63,971 nt of DNA, taken from contig CAZRNR010000007.1 in assembly GCA_964601505.1 (NCBI GenBank), positions 1-63,971 of the forward strand, in the 5' to 3' direction. The notes beneath the pieces are model-generated. The model did no database searches and was not told the DNA's origin. It was given only the letters and a program-made list of their open reading frames with translations. Source of the stretch: DRWZ01 sp964601505 (GTDB taxonomy: Bacteria > Calescibacteriota > Calescibacteriia > Calescibacteriales > Calescibacteriaceae). Of the stretch, positions 7,590-16,525 are shown piece by piece. Position 1 is the first letter of the stretch. Each line of letters opens with the position of its first letter. The position numbers were made by a program, and so were the translations under genes.

Positions 7590-9278
7590 ATGAAGAAGTT
7601 TGGTGAAATTCTCGAGACTCTCGGAGTTCCCAAAGATAAGATAGAGGAAGCTTTGAAAATTCAGAAGGAGAAATCAAATTACGGTAGGTTAGGAGAAATT
7701 TTGATGAAGATGGGGGTTATAAATTCTTACACTATTGTCAAGGCTTTGTCTATTCAGTTTGGTCTTGAAATGAAAGAGCGTATAAATAAAGAGGAAGTCC
7801 TTGATGAGATAACAAAAATATTTCCCCCGTATTTCCTTAAGGATTATAGATTTATCATTCTTAAGGTACCTAATTCAGAGTATATTTCTATTGTGTTAGA
7901 TGATCCAGCTAAAAACCATCTTATTTTAGATCTACAAAAGAAGTTCAAAAAAATGGTAAAGGTCTTTTTGGCTCCATCTGAAGAGATAGAAAAAGTTATA
8001 AATGAGGTTTATGGTTTTGGGGATACAATGGAAGTTTCGCGTGAAGTTGAAAAGGCTGAGGAGATATTTTCCTCCGATGAGATAATCGAGACAACCCGTG
8101 ATATCCTTGAGGAAAAAGGAGAAGCACCAATAATAAGGTTTGTCAATGCTTTGTTCTTTCAGGCTGTCAAGCAGGGATCTTCTGATATACATATAGAGCC
8201 CGCTGAAAAAGAGACAATAGTTAGAATGCGAATAGATGGTGTGCTTCACGAAATAATAAGAGTAAATAAAGTTCTTCATGATCCTATTGTCTCGAGAGTC
8301 AAGGTCATTTCTCGCTTAGACATAGCAGAAAAGCGTCTCCCACAAGATGGTAAAATAAAACTTAAGGTCGCTGGAAAAGATATAGATGTTAGAGTCTCTA
8401 CTCTGCCTACTGTCTTTGGAGAAAGAGTTTCTCTCAGAATACTTGATAGAACATCTACAATACTCAAAATAGAAGAATTAGGTATGGAAGATGACATGGT
8501 TCAGAAGGTCAGAAACTTGATAAAAAGAACATATGGTATGGTACTCATAACAGGACCAACAGGTTCTGGTAAAACTACAACCCTTTACGCCTGCCTTTCT
8601 GAGATAAATTCCCCTGAGATAAATATAATCACAATAGAAGATCCTATAGAGTATCAACTTAAGGGAATAAACCAGATTCAAGTAAATCCTAAAGTCGGTC
8701 TAACTTTTGCCGCTGGTCTGAGATCTATTTTAAGGCAAGACCCAGATGTGATTATGGTTGGGGAAATAAGAGATAGTGAGACAGCATCAATTGCAATACA
8801 CGCTGCTTTAACTGGACACCTTGTTTTTTCCACATTACACACAAATGATGCTCCAAGCGCTATTACAAGAATGATTGACATGGAGATTGAACCATATCTT
8901 ATATCATCTGCTGTTTTTGCGACAATGGCTCAAAGACTTGTCAGAAAAATTTGTCCAAAATGTAAAATCCGATACAAACCAGATATATCAGAGCTTGAGA
9001 TGATCTCTGTCAAAAGAGATGAACTTGAATTTGCCTATAAGGGAAGAGGATGTAAAGATTGCCTTGAAACTGGCTACAAAGGAAGAATAGGAATATTTGA
9101 ACTTTTTGTCATAGATGATGATATAAGAGAACTCATAAACAGAAAATCAGATTCTGTGAAGCTAAAAAATTTGGCCGTCAGTAAAGGTATGAGAACATTA
9201 CGTGAAGATGGTGTTATAAAAATAAAAAAAGGTATAACCACAATTCAGGAGGTTGCAAGAGTTATACAAGAGAGCTAA
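7590..9278 (+). CDS. pilB: PilB/GspE-type secretion or pilus assembly ATPase
   Basis: This 562-residue hexameric ATPase powers type IV pilus extension or type II secretion from the cytoplasmic face of the inner membrane. It has an N-terminal GspE_N-like domain (about 1-145) and a core with Walker A GPTGSGKTT at 322-330. The Asp box and Walker B are near DPDVIMVGEIRD (GE at 391-392). The zinc-binding Cys set is C455, C458, C488 and C491, which separates PilB/GspE from PilT. The PilB versus GspE choice cannot be made from this sequence. Other parts of such a system are scattered in the window: prepilin peptidase at 31617 and a pseudopilin-like gene at 44738. No PilC, PilT or secretin is seen. 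Confidence 0.9.
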   Translation: MKKFGEILETLGVPKDKIEEALKIQKEKSNYGRLGEILMKMGVINSYTIVKALSIQFGLEMKERINKEEVLDEITKIFPPYFLKDYRFIILKVPNSEYISIVLDDPAKNHLILDLQKKFKKMVKVFLAPSEEIEKVINEVYGFGDTMEVSREVEKAEEIFSSDEIIETTRDILEEKGEAPIIRFVNALFFQAVKQGSSDIHIEPAEKETIVRMRIDGVLHEIIRVNKVLHDPIVSRVKVISRLDIAEKRLPQDGKIKLKVAGKDIDVRVSTLPTVFGERVSLRILDRTSTILKIEELGMEDDMVQKVRNLIKRTYGMVLITGPTGSGKTTTLYACLSEINSPEINIITIEDPIEYQLKGINQIQVNPKVGLTFAAGLRSILRQDPDVIMVGEIRDSETASIAIHAALTGHLVFSTLHTNDAPSAITRMIDMEIEPYLISSAVFATMAQRLVRKICPKCKIRYKPDISELEMISVKRDELEFAYKGRGCKDCLETGYKGRIGIFELFVIDDDIRELINRKSDSVKLKNLAVSKGMRTLREDGVIKIKKGITTIQEVARVIQES

Positions 9279-9317
9279 TAATTTTGAATTTCAGCTATCA
9301 TATTTAGCTCAAAATCA

Positions 9318-9662
9318 TTATCCGGGAGGCCATCTCATCTGTCTTCCTCCTATAAGATGGAAATGTAAATGATAAACTGTTTGCCCACCATAAGGATTTG
9401 TATTTACAACTATTCTGAATCCCTTTTCTCCAATACCCATATCATCTGCTATTTTGTTACATGTTTTAATTATTGAAAACAGTAAGTCTTTATCATCTTC
9501 ATTCACTTCTCTTATTGTCATGATGTGCTTTTTAGGAATAACTAATATATGTATGGGAGCTTGAGGATTTATATCATGAAATGCCAGAACTTTCTCATCT
9601 TCATAGACTTTTCTTGAAGATATTTCTCCATTGACTATCTTGCAAAATATGCAACTTTGCAT
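9318..9662 (-). CDS. HIT-family nucleotide hydrolase (HINT type)
   Basis: This 114-residue histidine-triad protein probably hydrolyses nucleoside phosphoramidates or similar AMP conjugates. The N-terminal CIFCKIVNGEI is the usual HINT start. The histidine triad HLHFHLIGG sits at the C-terminus (His near 98, 100 and 102). I start at the ATG giving MQSCIFC, because an upstream in-frame ATG would add 35 residues with no family match. The C-terminus ends RWPPG, as in many bacterial HINT proteins. It is convergent with the PilB/GspE gene, with 39 bp between stops and a weak dyad (TTTTGA/TCAAAA) there. Confidence 0.9.
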   Translation of the reverse strand: MQSCIFCKIVNGEISSRKVYEDEKVLAFHDINPQAPIHILVIPKKHIMTIREVNEDDKDLLFSIIKTCNKIADDMGIGEKGFRIVVNTNPYGGQTVYHLHFHLIGGRQMRWPPG

Positions 9663-10032
9663 TTTCAAAAATCTTAAGACAAAACTAACTATTTTCCAGA
9701 AAAACTGTTTTTTGCCAAAATTAGACAACAAAAATCTTCTAAAAGCTGGATTGTGTATCCAATTCATCTATCCAAAAAAATTAATAATATTCTAATATTT
9801 CACCTTGAAAAGTTTGGAAAATTAATGTTAGACATAATTGTTAGTATCAATTATTTATCTAGATCTAATGAATAAATCAATTCAATATTGTCTGTTGATT
9901 CTCTAAATTTGGAAGTTTCTACGGATCAACTTGGTTTTTATCAGAACGGATATTTATCCTGTATATCTCAGATTTTATAAATCATTTCTGAAAATGCTTC
10001 TTCATATTTTTTGATGGAAAAAATCAAATAAG
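9663..10032. other. Divergent intergenic region with one small dyad
   Basis: These 370 bp separate the HIT gene and the SDR gene. I find no coding potential. One perfect inverted repeat is present, ATAATTG (9834-9840) and CAATTAT (9848-9854) with a 7-nt loop. It could be an operator but is modest for this base composition. Confidence 0.4.
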
Positions 10033-11025
10033 ATGAAAACACTTGTAACGGGAGCTACTGGTTTTGTCGGGCAAAATCTTATCTCAGAACTTCTGAAGAA
10101 AGGTTATTCTGTTTCTGTATTGGTTAGATCAAAGAAGAAAATAGAATCTTTGGAAGATGAGATTGAGATAATAGAAGGAGATATAACAGATCCGCGAAGT
10201 ATCAATCCAAGAATATTTAGGGGTGTTGATGTTGTCTTTCATATAGCGGGTCTAATATCAGCATTTCGTGAGGAAGAATATATGAAAGTAAATTTTTTGG
10301 GAACAAAAAACCTTGTCCAAATGATTATAGACTCAGGATATAAACCAAAGTTTATATATACATCTTCATTGGCAGCTGTAGGTCCAGGTAAAGATACTAA
10401 CTCCGTCATAACTGAAGATGATCCTCCACATCCAGTTGATTTCTATGGTAAATCAAAGAGAAAGGCAGAAGAATTCTTGATCCTTATGAAAAATAGCATA
10501 AATTCTGTTATACTCAGACCAACGGCTATATATGGGTATCTAGATAAAGCTCTCCTTTCTCTTTTTGATATATCTTTAAAGTTAGCTTTCCCTGTGATTA
10601 AAGATTCAGTAATATCAGTTATCCATGTTTCAGATGTCGTTAAGGCCCATATACTTGCAGCAGAAAAAGAAACAAAATCTGCCGAAATATTTAATCTTTC
10701 AGATGGCCATAGATATACTATGGAGGAGATTTTCAATATAATAAATCAGATCTTGCTTGAACAATTCTCTCGTAGAATGAGAAAACTAGTTGTACCAAGA
10801 AAATTTATTTTATATATATCTTACATTATGAGGTTGATCCCACCAAAGTTGGGGGAAAGTTTAAAAATCGTATCACCTGATACAATCCTAAGATTATGTC
10901 AGAAGAGCTGGTTCTGCACCTACGAGAAAGCCGAAAAATATCTTGGCTTTAGCCCATCATATTATGCAAGGGAGGGTTTGAAGCAGTCATTACTCTGGTA
11001 TATGAAAAAAAGCACTTTTGCATAA
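10033..11025 (+). CDS. Extended SDR, NAD(P)-dependent epimerase/dehydratase
   Basis: This is a 330-residue extended short-chain dehydrogenase. The Rossmann motif VTGATGFVG is at residues 5-13, and catalytic Y138 and K142 are in YGKSK. The arrangement is closest to the 3-beta-HSD/dihydroflavonol-reductase-like group, though the gene's position favours nucleotide-sugar chemistry. It heads a rightward run with a Gfo/Idh oxidoreductase, a GT2 glycosyltransferase and a WbpD-like acetyltransferase, with gaps of 48, 24 and 15 bp. That context suggests surface polysaccharide synthesis. No ribosome site precedes the ATG. Confidence 0.78.
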   Translation: MKTLVTGATGFVGQNLISELLKKGYSVSVLVRSKKKIESLEDEIEIIEGDITDPRSINPRIFRGVDVVFHIAGLISAFREEEYMKVNFLGTKNLVQMIIDSGYKPKFIYTSSLAAVGPGKDTNSVITEDDPPHPVDFYGKSKRKAEEFLILMKNSINSVILRPTAIYGYLDKALLSLFDISLKLAFPVIKDSVISVIHVSDVVKAHILAAEKETKSAEIFNLSDGHRYTMEEIFNIINQILLEQFSRRMRKLVVPRKFILYISYIMRLIPPKLGESLKIVSPDTILRLCQKSWFCTYEKAEKYLGFSPSYYAREGLKQSLLWYMKKSTFA

Positions 11026-11073
11026 ACTCCACAATATTCCTAAAATCTAATATAATAGCCCTATTAGAAGATT

Positions 11074-12057
11074 ATGATAAAAGTCTCACTGGTTGGTCTG
11101 GGATATTGGGGACCTAACTTGCTGCGGAACTTATACAATCACGAAAATATATCAATAGTGTCAATATGCGATATTGATAAGGAGAAAGTCGAAAAGTTTT
11201 TGAATCTGTATCCAAAAGTTGCTAAGGGCACAACAGATTTCCAAGATGTGCTTAAAGACGATTCCTCCCTTGCGATCATAGCAACGCCTCCAGAACTCCA
11301 TTACGAGCAAGCAAAAGCATCTTTACTTTCTGGCAAGCATGTTCTTGTTGCAAAACCTTTTACCACAGACTCCAAAAAGGCAGAAGAACTCATAAATATT
11401 GCGGAAAGCAAAAATCTTAAAATTTTCATAGATCACACTTTTGTTTTCCATCCCGTGACAAATAAAATAAAGAATATTCTGAATTCTGGAGAATTAGGTA
11501 GGACTATATATTTTGATAGTGAAAGGTTAAGGGGTATCTATCAAAGGAATATGGATGTGATATGGGATCTGGCAGTTCATGATTTTTCTATTTTGCTACA
11601 TCTTGGATTCAAGATAAAAATAGAGGATGTCATATCAAAAAATCTTTATGGAAAAAAAGAAAGGGATATGGCTCATATATCTTTCTCATCTGATGATGGA
11701 ATAATAGGTCATATATATGTTAATTGGTTCTCTCCACTTAAAATAAGAAAGATATTAATTGGTTGTGAAAGAGGACTTATATTATGGGACGATGTTCACC
11801 CTTTTGAAAAGCTCAAGATCTTCTATTATGAGGAGAACTTAAGAGTGCAAGATTTTGAAAATCCATTCTTCCCAACTTTTATATCCGGGGATGTTAGAAT
11901 AGTGAAGATTGAAAATAAGGAAACATTGTCTATAGAGATTGATAAGATTGTTAGATCTATTGAACATAATATTCCATTTGAATCTGATGGGAAATTTGGC
12001 CTTGAAGTTTTGAAACTTCTTGAATATTGTGAAAGGCTACAGAAGCCAGAAAAATAG
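11074..12057 (+). CDS. Gfo/Idh/MocA oxidoreductase, possibly WbpB/WlbA-like
   Basis: This 327-residue NAD(P)-dependent oxidoreductase begins with the dinucleotide motif GLGYWGPN (residues 8-15). It has the family Lys-Pro at K94-P95 (AKP rather than the common EKP) and a WDLAVHDFSI segment carrying the probable active-site His. In polysaccharide loci, homologues beside a hexapeptide acetyltransferase oxidise the 3-position of UDP-N-acetylglucosaminuronic acid (WbpB/WlbA). The acetyltransferase two genes downstream makes that reading attractive. The matching aminotransferase is absent here. A TATAAT lies at 11051-11056, 17 bases before the ATG, so the leader would be very short. Confidence 0.75.
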   Translation: MIKVSLVGLGYWGPNLLRNLYNHENISIVSICDIDKEKVEKFLNLYPKVAKGTTDFQDVLKDDSSLAIIATPPELHYEQAKASLLSGKHVLVAKPFTTDSKKAEELINIAESKNLKIFIDHTFVFHPVTNKIKNILNSGELGRTIYFDSERLRGIYQRNMDVIWDLAVHDFSILLHLGFKIKIEDVISKNLYGKKERDMAHISFSSDDGIIGHIYVNWFSPLKIRKILIGCERGLILWDDVHPFEKLKIFYYEENLRVQDFENPFFPTFISGDVRIVKIENKETLSIEIDKIVRSIEHNIPFESDGKFGLEVLKLLEYCERLQKPEK

Positions 12058-12081
12058 AATAATTTGCTATAAATTAGAAAA

Positions 12082-12813
12082 ATGAAGATCATTTCTATAA
12101 TACCTGTTTTCAATGAAGAAAAAGCCATTGATAAAATAGTTAGCCGTTTCCGCAAGGGAATTGTAGATTTGATACTTTTTATAGATGATGGTTCAACTGA
12201 TTCCTCTCTTGATAAAATAAAGATGCTTTCAAATTCAGATGTTGGTGGAGAACTGAATATAAGATATATATCCCATCAAAAAAACGAAGGAGTTGGAGCG
12301 GCTATAAGAACTGGGATAGAATACGCAATTGATAATAAATACGATATAATCAATGTGATGGCTGGTAACGGAAAAGATGATCCTGCCGAAATTCCTATGT
12401 TAGTTCATCCGATAATTTCTGATGGATATGATTATGTCCAGGGGTCAAGATTTCTAGAGGGGGGGCGGTGGGATAACTTACCTTTGGCAAGATATATAGG
12501 CATAAAACTTTATTCTTATGCCTGGACTGTTCTGACCGGTAAGAAAATAACAGATGTATCAAATGGATTCAGAGCATACAAAGCATCTTTATTTTCAGAC
12601 AAAAGAATAAACATATGGCAGGAATGGCTTTCGAGATATGAGTTGGAGCTTTACATTCATTATAAAGTCATTACACTTGGATACAAATTTAAAGAGGTTC
12701 CGGTATCAAAAATATACCCTTTAAGCGGTAAATATACAAAGATAAGACCATTTATTGACTGGTGGAGAATTTTGAGACCCCTTATATATTTGAAACTGGG
12801 AATTAAAGATTGA
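12082..12813 (+). CDS. GT2-family glycosyltransferase
   Basis: This 243-residue family 2 glycosyltransferase is of the dolichol-phosphate-mannose-synthase-like kind. The N-terminal IIPVFNEEKAI leads to FIDDGSTDSS, and a GNGKDDP segment takes the place of the usual DADLQHDP metal site. There is no C-terminal membrane domain, so it acts on the inner face of the cytoplasmic membrane on a lipid-linked acceptor. An extended -10 box (TGc TATAAA, hexamer 12068-12073) lies only nine bases before the ATG and there is no ribosome site, so it may be read as a leaderless message. It belongs to the sugar cluster 10033-13440. Confidence 0.85.
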   Translation: MKIISIIPVFNEEKAIDKIVSRFRKGIVDLILFIDDGSTDSSLDKIKMLSNSDVGGELNIRYISHQKNEGVGAAIRTGIEYAIDNKYDIINVMAGNGKDDPAEIPMLVHPIISDGYDYVQGSRFLEGGRWDNLPLARYIGIKLYSYAWTVLTGKKITDVSNGFRAYKASLFSDKRINIWQEWLSRYELELYIHYKVITLGYKFKEVPVSKIYPLSGKYTKIRPFIDWWRILRPLIYLKLGIKD

Positions 12814-12828
12814 GATTATATAGATAAA

Positions 12829-13440
12829 ATGGGAGAAAGGTTTTTCCATAAACTTGCACTTGTGGAGAGCGATGATATTGGAGAGGGAACAAGAATCTGG
12901 GCTTTTACACATGTAATGAAAGGAGCTAAAATAGGAAAATACTGCAATATAGGAGAACACTGTTATATTGAATCAGGGGTTATTATCGGGGATTATTGCA
13001 CTGTCAAAAACGGAATATGCCTTTGGGATGGAATAGTTCTTGAGGATTATGTTTTCTTGGGACCTTGTGCTGTTTTCACAAATGATAAGTATCCAAGAAG
13101 TAGAAATAAAGATTGGGAGTTGAGAAAAACTCTGATAAAAAGAAATGCCACTGTTGGAGCAGGAGCTATTATCCTGTGCGGTATTGAGATAGGAACATAT
13201 TCTTTGGTTGGGGCGGGAGCTGTTGTTACAAAATCGGTCCCAGACTTTGCTGTTGTCGTTGGTAATCCAGCAAGAGTTGTTGGATATTCCTGTACCTGTG
13301 GTAAAGTTATACTGCGTATGAGTGAGAAAGGGAAATTTAAAAATGCAAAGGTTATCTGTCCAAAATGCTCATCAGAATTCTTATATAAAAATGGATCATT
13401 CCTACCGATTTCCAGTATTAGTACCGAACACAGAAAATAG
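12829..13440 (+). CDS. Hexapeptide N-acetyltransferase, WbpD/WlbB-like
   Basis: This 203-residue left-handed beta-helix acetyltransferase shows [IV]G-type hexapeptide turns through residues about 15-150 (IGEGTRIW, IGKYCNIGEH, IIGDYCTVKNG). It also has FLGPCAVFTNDKYPRS, which marks the group acetylating UDP-3-amino sugars (WbpD/WlbB). The C-terminal extension holds CTCG and, further on, CPKC, a likely zinc ribbon seen in some of these enzymes. With the Gfo/Idh gene it would supply a 2,3-diacetamido sugar for a surface glycan. There is no ribosome site; TATATA at 12817-12822 ends seven bases before the ATG. Confidence 0.85.
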   Translation: MGERFFHKLALVESDDIGEGTRIWAFTHVMKGAKIGKYCNIGEHCYIESGVIIGDYCTVKNGICLWDGIVLEDYVFLGPCAVFTNDKYPRSRNKDWELRKTLIKRNATVGAGAIILCGIEIGTYSLVGAGAVVTKSVPDFAVVVGNPARVVGYSCTCGKVILRMSEKGKFKNAKVICPKCSSEFLYKNGSFLPISSISTEHRK

Positions 13441-13518
13441 AGTTAACACAGATACAAAATTGATCAGCTTTTAATTAATATCAAAAACGTTTTTCGCAAG
13501 ACAGAAATATTTTTGTTT

Positions 13519-14472
13519 TCAGCTTTGAGCTTCTTTCAGAACTTCCTGCATGATTTCTGTCATGTTTTCCTTCGGTGGAGCATTCTTCAACATATCTCTT
13601 ACAACATCATCAAGCTCTTCTGGATTCCAATATTCTTTTTTGCTCTTCTTTCTCATCGCAACAGATCTCCATCCGCTCATAAGCCATATCATATTCCCAA
13701 CTACTCTGAACACCTGTCCTGTGATTCCTGCAGATTTATCTGAAGCAAGATAAACTACCAATGGGGCTATAGATTTAGGATTGAGCACATCAAATGGAGC
13801 GTTTTCTACCATTTGGAATATTGCTGCAAGCTGCGGGGTAGCATCTGTTGTAAGCCTTGTTCTGGCAATTGGAGCAATTGCATTTACAGTGACATTATAT
13901 TTTGCCATTTCTTCTGCCAAAATTATTGTGAATGCAGCTATTGCTGCCTTGGCTGAACCATAATTAGACTGACCTATATTACCAAGAAGTCCAGCATCTG
14001 ATGTTGTGTTTATTATTCTACCTGAAACGGTTCTTCCCTCTTTAGCTTGCTGTCTCCACCAAACACAGGCATGATGTGAGCAGTTGAAAGTTCCCTTCAA
14101 ATGAACTGCTATTATTTTATCCCAATCTTCCTCCGACATATTGAATATCATTTTGTCTCGCAGAATCCCTGCGTTGTTGACAAGAATATCTATCTTCCCA
14201 AACTTTTCTATCGCCGTGTATATTATCCGTTTAGCACCTTCAAAACTATCAACAAAATCATAATTTGCAACAGCTTCTCCTCCCATTTTCTTTATCTCTT
14301 CAACAACCTCATCTGCAACTTTAGATTCTCTTCCCTCACCCGCATATGAAACACCAGGATCATTTACTACAACTTTCGCTCCATTTTCTGCAAGCAAAAG
14401 AGCTTCTTCTCTTCCTATACCTCTTCCTGCTCCTGTAACTACTGCTACTTTTCCCTCAAGAAGTTTTGCCAT
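13519..14472 (-). CDS. SDR, probable 3-hydroxyacyl-CoA dehydrogenase
   Basis: This 317-residue classical short-chain dehydrogenase has TGAGRGIG at residues 13-20, NNAG at 99-102 and the catalytic set S158, Y171 and K175. The insert VVVNDPGVSYAGEGRES after the second strand and the long C-terminal tail resemble the (3R)-hydroxyacyl-CoA dehydrogenase domain of multifunctional beta-oxidation enzymes rather than FabG. No hydratase domain follows, so only the dehydrogenase part is present. The ATG is preceded by GGAGGT, a strong ribosome site. It is followed by sod upstream on the same strand (85 bp away) and is convergent with the acetyltransferase gene. Confidence 0.8.
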   Translation of the reverse strand: MAKLLEGKVAVVTGAGRGIGREEALLLAENGAKVVVNDPGVSYAGEGRESKVADEVVEEIKKMGGEAVANYDFVDSFEGAKRIIYTAIEKFGKIDILVNNAGILRDKMIFNMSEEDWDKIIAVHLKGTFNCSHHACVWWRQQAKEGRTVSGRIINTTSDAGLLGNIGQSNYGSAKAAIAAFTIILAEEMAKYNVTVNAIAPIARTRLTTDATPQLAAIFQMVENAPFDVLNPKSIAPLVVYLASDKSAGITGQVFRVVGNMIWLMSGWRSVAMRKKSKKEYWNPEELDDVVRDMLKNAPPKENMTEIMQEVLKEAQS

Positions 14473-14557
14473 AACGATTTACCTCCAATAGGAACAAAAC
14501 TTTAATCTCTTTTATTCCTTTTATGTTTTTTCAGGTTTTTACGATTTGTTTAACATA

Positions 14558-15151
14558 TTACTTCTGAGCAGACTCGTATCTCCTCTGAACTACATCCCAA
14601 TCGATAGCATTGAAGAATGCCTCTATATAGTCAGCTCTTTTTAATCCGTAATCAATCATGAAAGCATGTTCAAAAACATCCATAATAAGTATTATTGAAC
14701 AACCAGAAAGATGTCCGACATCATGCTCATTTATCCATGTGTTGAACATTCGCCCTGCAACTGGTTCAAAGTATAGAACAGTCCATCCTATACCGCGCAT
14801 GGCACCGGTTGATTTGAACTCCTTCTGCCAGTCTTCAAATGAACCAAAGTCTTCTTGAATTTTCTTGTAAAACTTCCCACCTTTATCTATTTCCTTTTTA
14901 TTTTTGGTCATGTTCTCAAAATAGTATTCGTGAAGCCTCATACCGTTGAATTCCCATCCAAACCTTCTTTTAAGCTCGGCGAATTCTGGAGTTCCTGCCT
15001 TACCTTCCTTCACCATCTGACTCAGTGCTTCATATAACTTGTTTGTGTTTGTCACATACCCCTGGTATAATGTAAAATGATTCTTAAGAAGCTGTTCAGA
15101 AAAACCCGGTGTTCCAATCAGGTTTTCAAAGTTTTTTGCTTGGTATATCAT
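14558..15151 (-). CDS. sod: Fe/Mn superoxide dismutase
   Basis: This 197-residue superoxide dismutase of the iron/manganese family converts superoxide to oxygen and peroxide in the cytoplasm. The expected metal ligands are H25, H74, D158 and H162 (DVFEHAF). The region after the last ligand (MIDYGLKRADYIEAFFNAIDWD) is normal. LSGCSII replaces the segment that usually carries the second Trp-rich loop, so the metal cannot be predicted with confidence. The ATG has a clear AGGAGGT ribosome site. A nested stem-loop lies 42 bp upstream. Peroxiredoxin at 21796 is a plausible partner in oxygen defence. Confidence 0.92.
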   Translation of the reverse strand: MIYQAKNFENLIGTPGFSEQLLKNHFTLYQGYVTNTNKLYEALSQMVKEGKAGTPEFAELKRRFGWEFNGMRLHEYYFENMTKNKKEIDKGGKFYKKIQEDFGSFEDWQKEFKSTGAMRGIGWTVLYFEPVAGRMFNTWINEHDVGHLSGCSIILIMDVFEHAFMIDYGLKRADYIEAFFNAIDWDVVQRRYESAQK

Positions 15152-15193
15152 ATTAAAGTACCTCCTTTTTGAAAATCACTTTAAAATACTATG

Positions 15194-15251
15194 TTCTAGG
15201 ATATCTTTCATAAAATCAGAAAGATTTTAAATATTTGCCGATGTCCTAGAA
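15194..15251 (+). promoter_or_regulatory. Nested stem-loop between sod and ilvC
   Basis: The outer arms TTCTAGGATATC (15194-15205) and GATGTCCTAGAA (15240-15251) pair over 12 positions with a single G-U. They enclose a second perfect hairpin, TAAAATC (15211-15217) and GATTTTA (15223-15229) with loop AGAAA. The G-U occurs only if the + strand is the RNA, so a leader of ilvC is slightly favoured. No T-run follows, so it is not a simple terminator. The rest of 15152-15523 holds no gene. Confidence 0.45.
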
Positions 15252-15507
15252 TTAATGTATTTCTTGTATTTTCCTTTATCTTACTTTTTGAGAAAAAATC
15301 AAAGGAATAAAGTTATCTAAAGTGATGAATTTAATTCAGGAGAAATTATCACAACGCTAAAGTTTCATGGGGAACTATATCTGAAAAATTTGTTTATCTT
15401 TTATTGATTTGTATTTTGGATTCTCACAATTGTCAGCTTTGATAATTAAAGATACAGAAAATTTCTGGCGCTTTAGAACTCATTTTCTGATTCATTTAAC
15501 ATAACAA

Positions 15508-15516
15508 GGGAGGAGG
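15508..15516 (+). promoter_or_regulatory. Strong ribosome-binding site of ilvC
   Basis: GGGAGGAGG lies seven bases before the ilvC ATG. It is the longest Shine-Dalgarno match noticed in the window and fixes the start. It contrasts with the many genes here that have none. Confidence 0.85.
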
Positions 15517-15523
15517 ATGAAAT

Positions 15524-16525
15524 ATGTCGCAGATTAACATATATTATGAAAAGGATGCGGATCTCTCTTGGATAAAGGATAAAAAAGTTGGAGTAGTTGG
15601 TTTTGGAAGTCAAGGACATGCTCATGCTCTGAATTTAAAAGATTCGGGAGTAAGAGTTGCTGTTGGTTTGAGAAAGGGGAGTCTTTCTTGGGATACTGTC
15701 AAAAGTATGGGACTTGAACCTATGGAAGTAGAGGATCTAGCACATTGGGCAGATATAATCATGATGCTTATACCAGATGAGGAACAACCCGCTATATACA
15801 AGGAAAAAATTAGTAAATATCTCACAAAAGGAAAATATCTTGCTTTCGCTCACGGTTTCAATATTCATTTCAAACAAATTGTTCCGCCTGAGTATGTAAA
15901 TGTTTTTATGGTAGCTCCAAAGGGACCTGGGAAACTTGTGAGGGATGAGTTCAAAAAGGGTAGAGGAGTTCCTGCTCTGCTTGCTGTATATCAAGATTAT
16001 TCAAAAGATACCAAATCTGTTGCTCTAGCTTATGCTAAGGGAATAGGCGCAACAAGAGCAGGAGTCATAGAAACAACTTTCAAAGATGAAACGGAAACCG
16101 ATCTCTTTGGAGAACAGTCCGTTCTTTGCGGGGGACTTACTTCTCTTATGAGAGCTGGGTTTGAAACACTTGTTGAGGCTGGTTATCCTCCAGAGCTCGC
16201 TTACTTTGAATGCATACACGAAATGAAGCTGATAGTTGACCTTATATATGAAGGTGGATTCAAAATGATGAGAAAGTTTATTTCAAATACAGCAAAATAT
16301 GGTGATCTGACTCGCGGTCCTAGGATCATAGATGAGAATGTCAAGAAAAAGATGAAAGAAATTTTGGATGAGATTAAATCTGGAAGGTTTGCAAAGGAAT
16401 GGATCCTTGAAAACTCTGCTGGAAGGCCGGTTTTCTACGCTCTTTTGAGAGAGTGGGAAAATATTGAGGCGGAAGATGTAGGAGAAAAACTCAGAGGAAT
16501 GATGCCTTGGTTGAAAAAAGATTGA
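15524..16525 (+). CDS. ilvC: IlvC, ketol-acid reductoisomerase
   Basis: This 333-residue class I ketol-acid reductoisomerase isomerises and reduces acetolactate or acetohydroxybutyrate with NAD(P)H in valine and isoleucine synthesis. The nucleotide motif GFGSQGHAHALNLKDSG is near residues 26-42. AHGFNIHF, MVAPKGPG and the metal-binding DLFGEQSVLCGG are all present. The residue after APKGPG is Lys where His is common; this is not a catalytic position. No ilvB, ilvN or leuA is adjacent, so the gene stands alone. Its last 35 bases overlap the 3' end of hemW on the other strand. Confidence 0.96.
   Translation: MSQINIYYEKDADLSWIKDKKVGVVGFGSQGHAHALNLKDSGVRVAVGLRKGSLSWDTVKSMGLEPMEVEDLAHWADIIMMLIPDEEQPAIYKEKISKYLTKGKYLAFAHGFNIHFKQIVPPEYVNVFMVAPKGPGKLVRDEFKKGRGVPALLAVYQDYSKDTKSVALAYAKGIGATRAGVIETTFKDETETDLFGEQSVLCGGLTSLMRAGFETLVEAGYPPELAYFECIHEMKLIVDLIYEGGFKMMRKFISNTAKYGDLTRGPRIIDENVKKKMKEILDEIKSGRFAKEWILENSAGRPVFYALLREWENIEAEDVGEKLRGMMPWLKKD

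Noticed and set aside
9663..9767. Longer HIT protein start
   Set aside because: The extra 35 residues have no family match and the standard HINT start MQSCIFCKIVNGEI begins at 9662.
10033..13440. Complete WbpB-WbpE-WbpD diacetamido-sugar pathway
   Set aside because: The aminotransferase is missing in this window, so only a partial pathway is claimed.
13483..13494. Palindrome AAAAACGTTTTT between convergent genes, as a terminator
   Set aside because: It is only an A/T-rich 12-mer without a GC stem; too weak for a terminator call.
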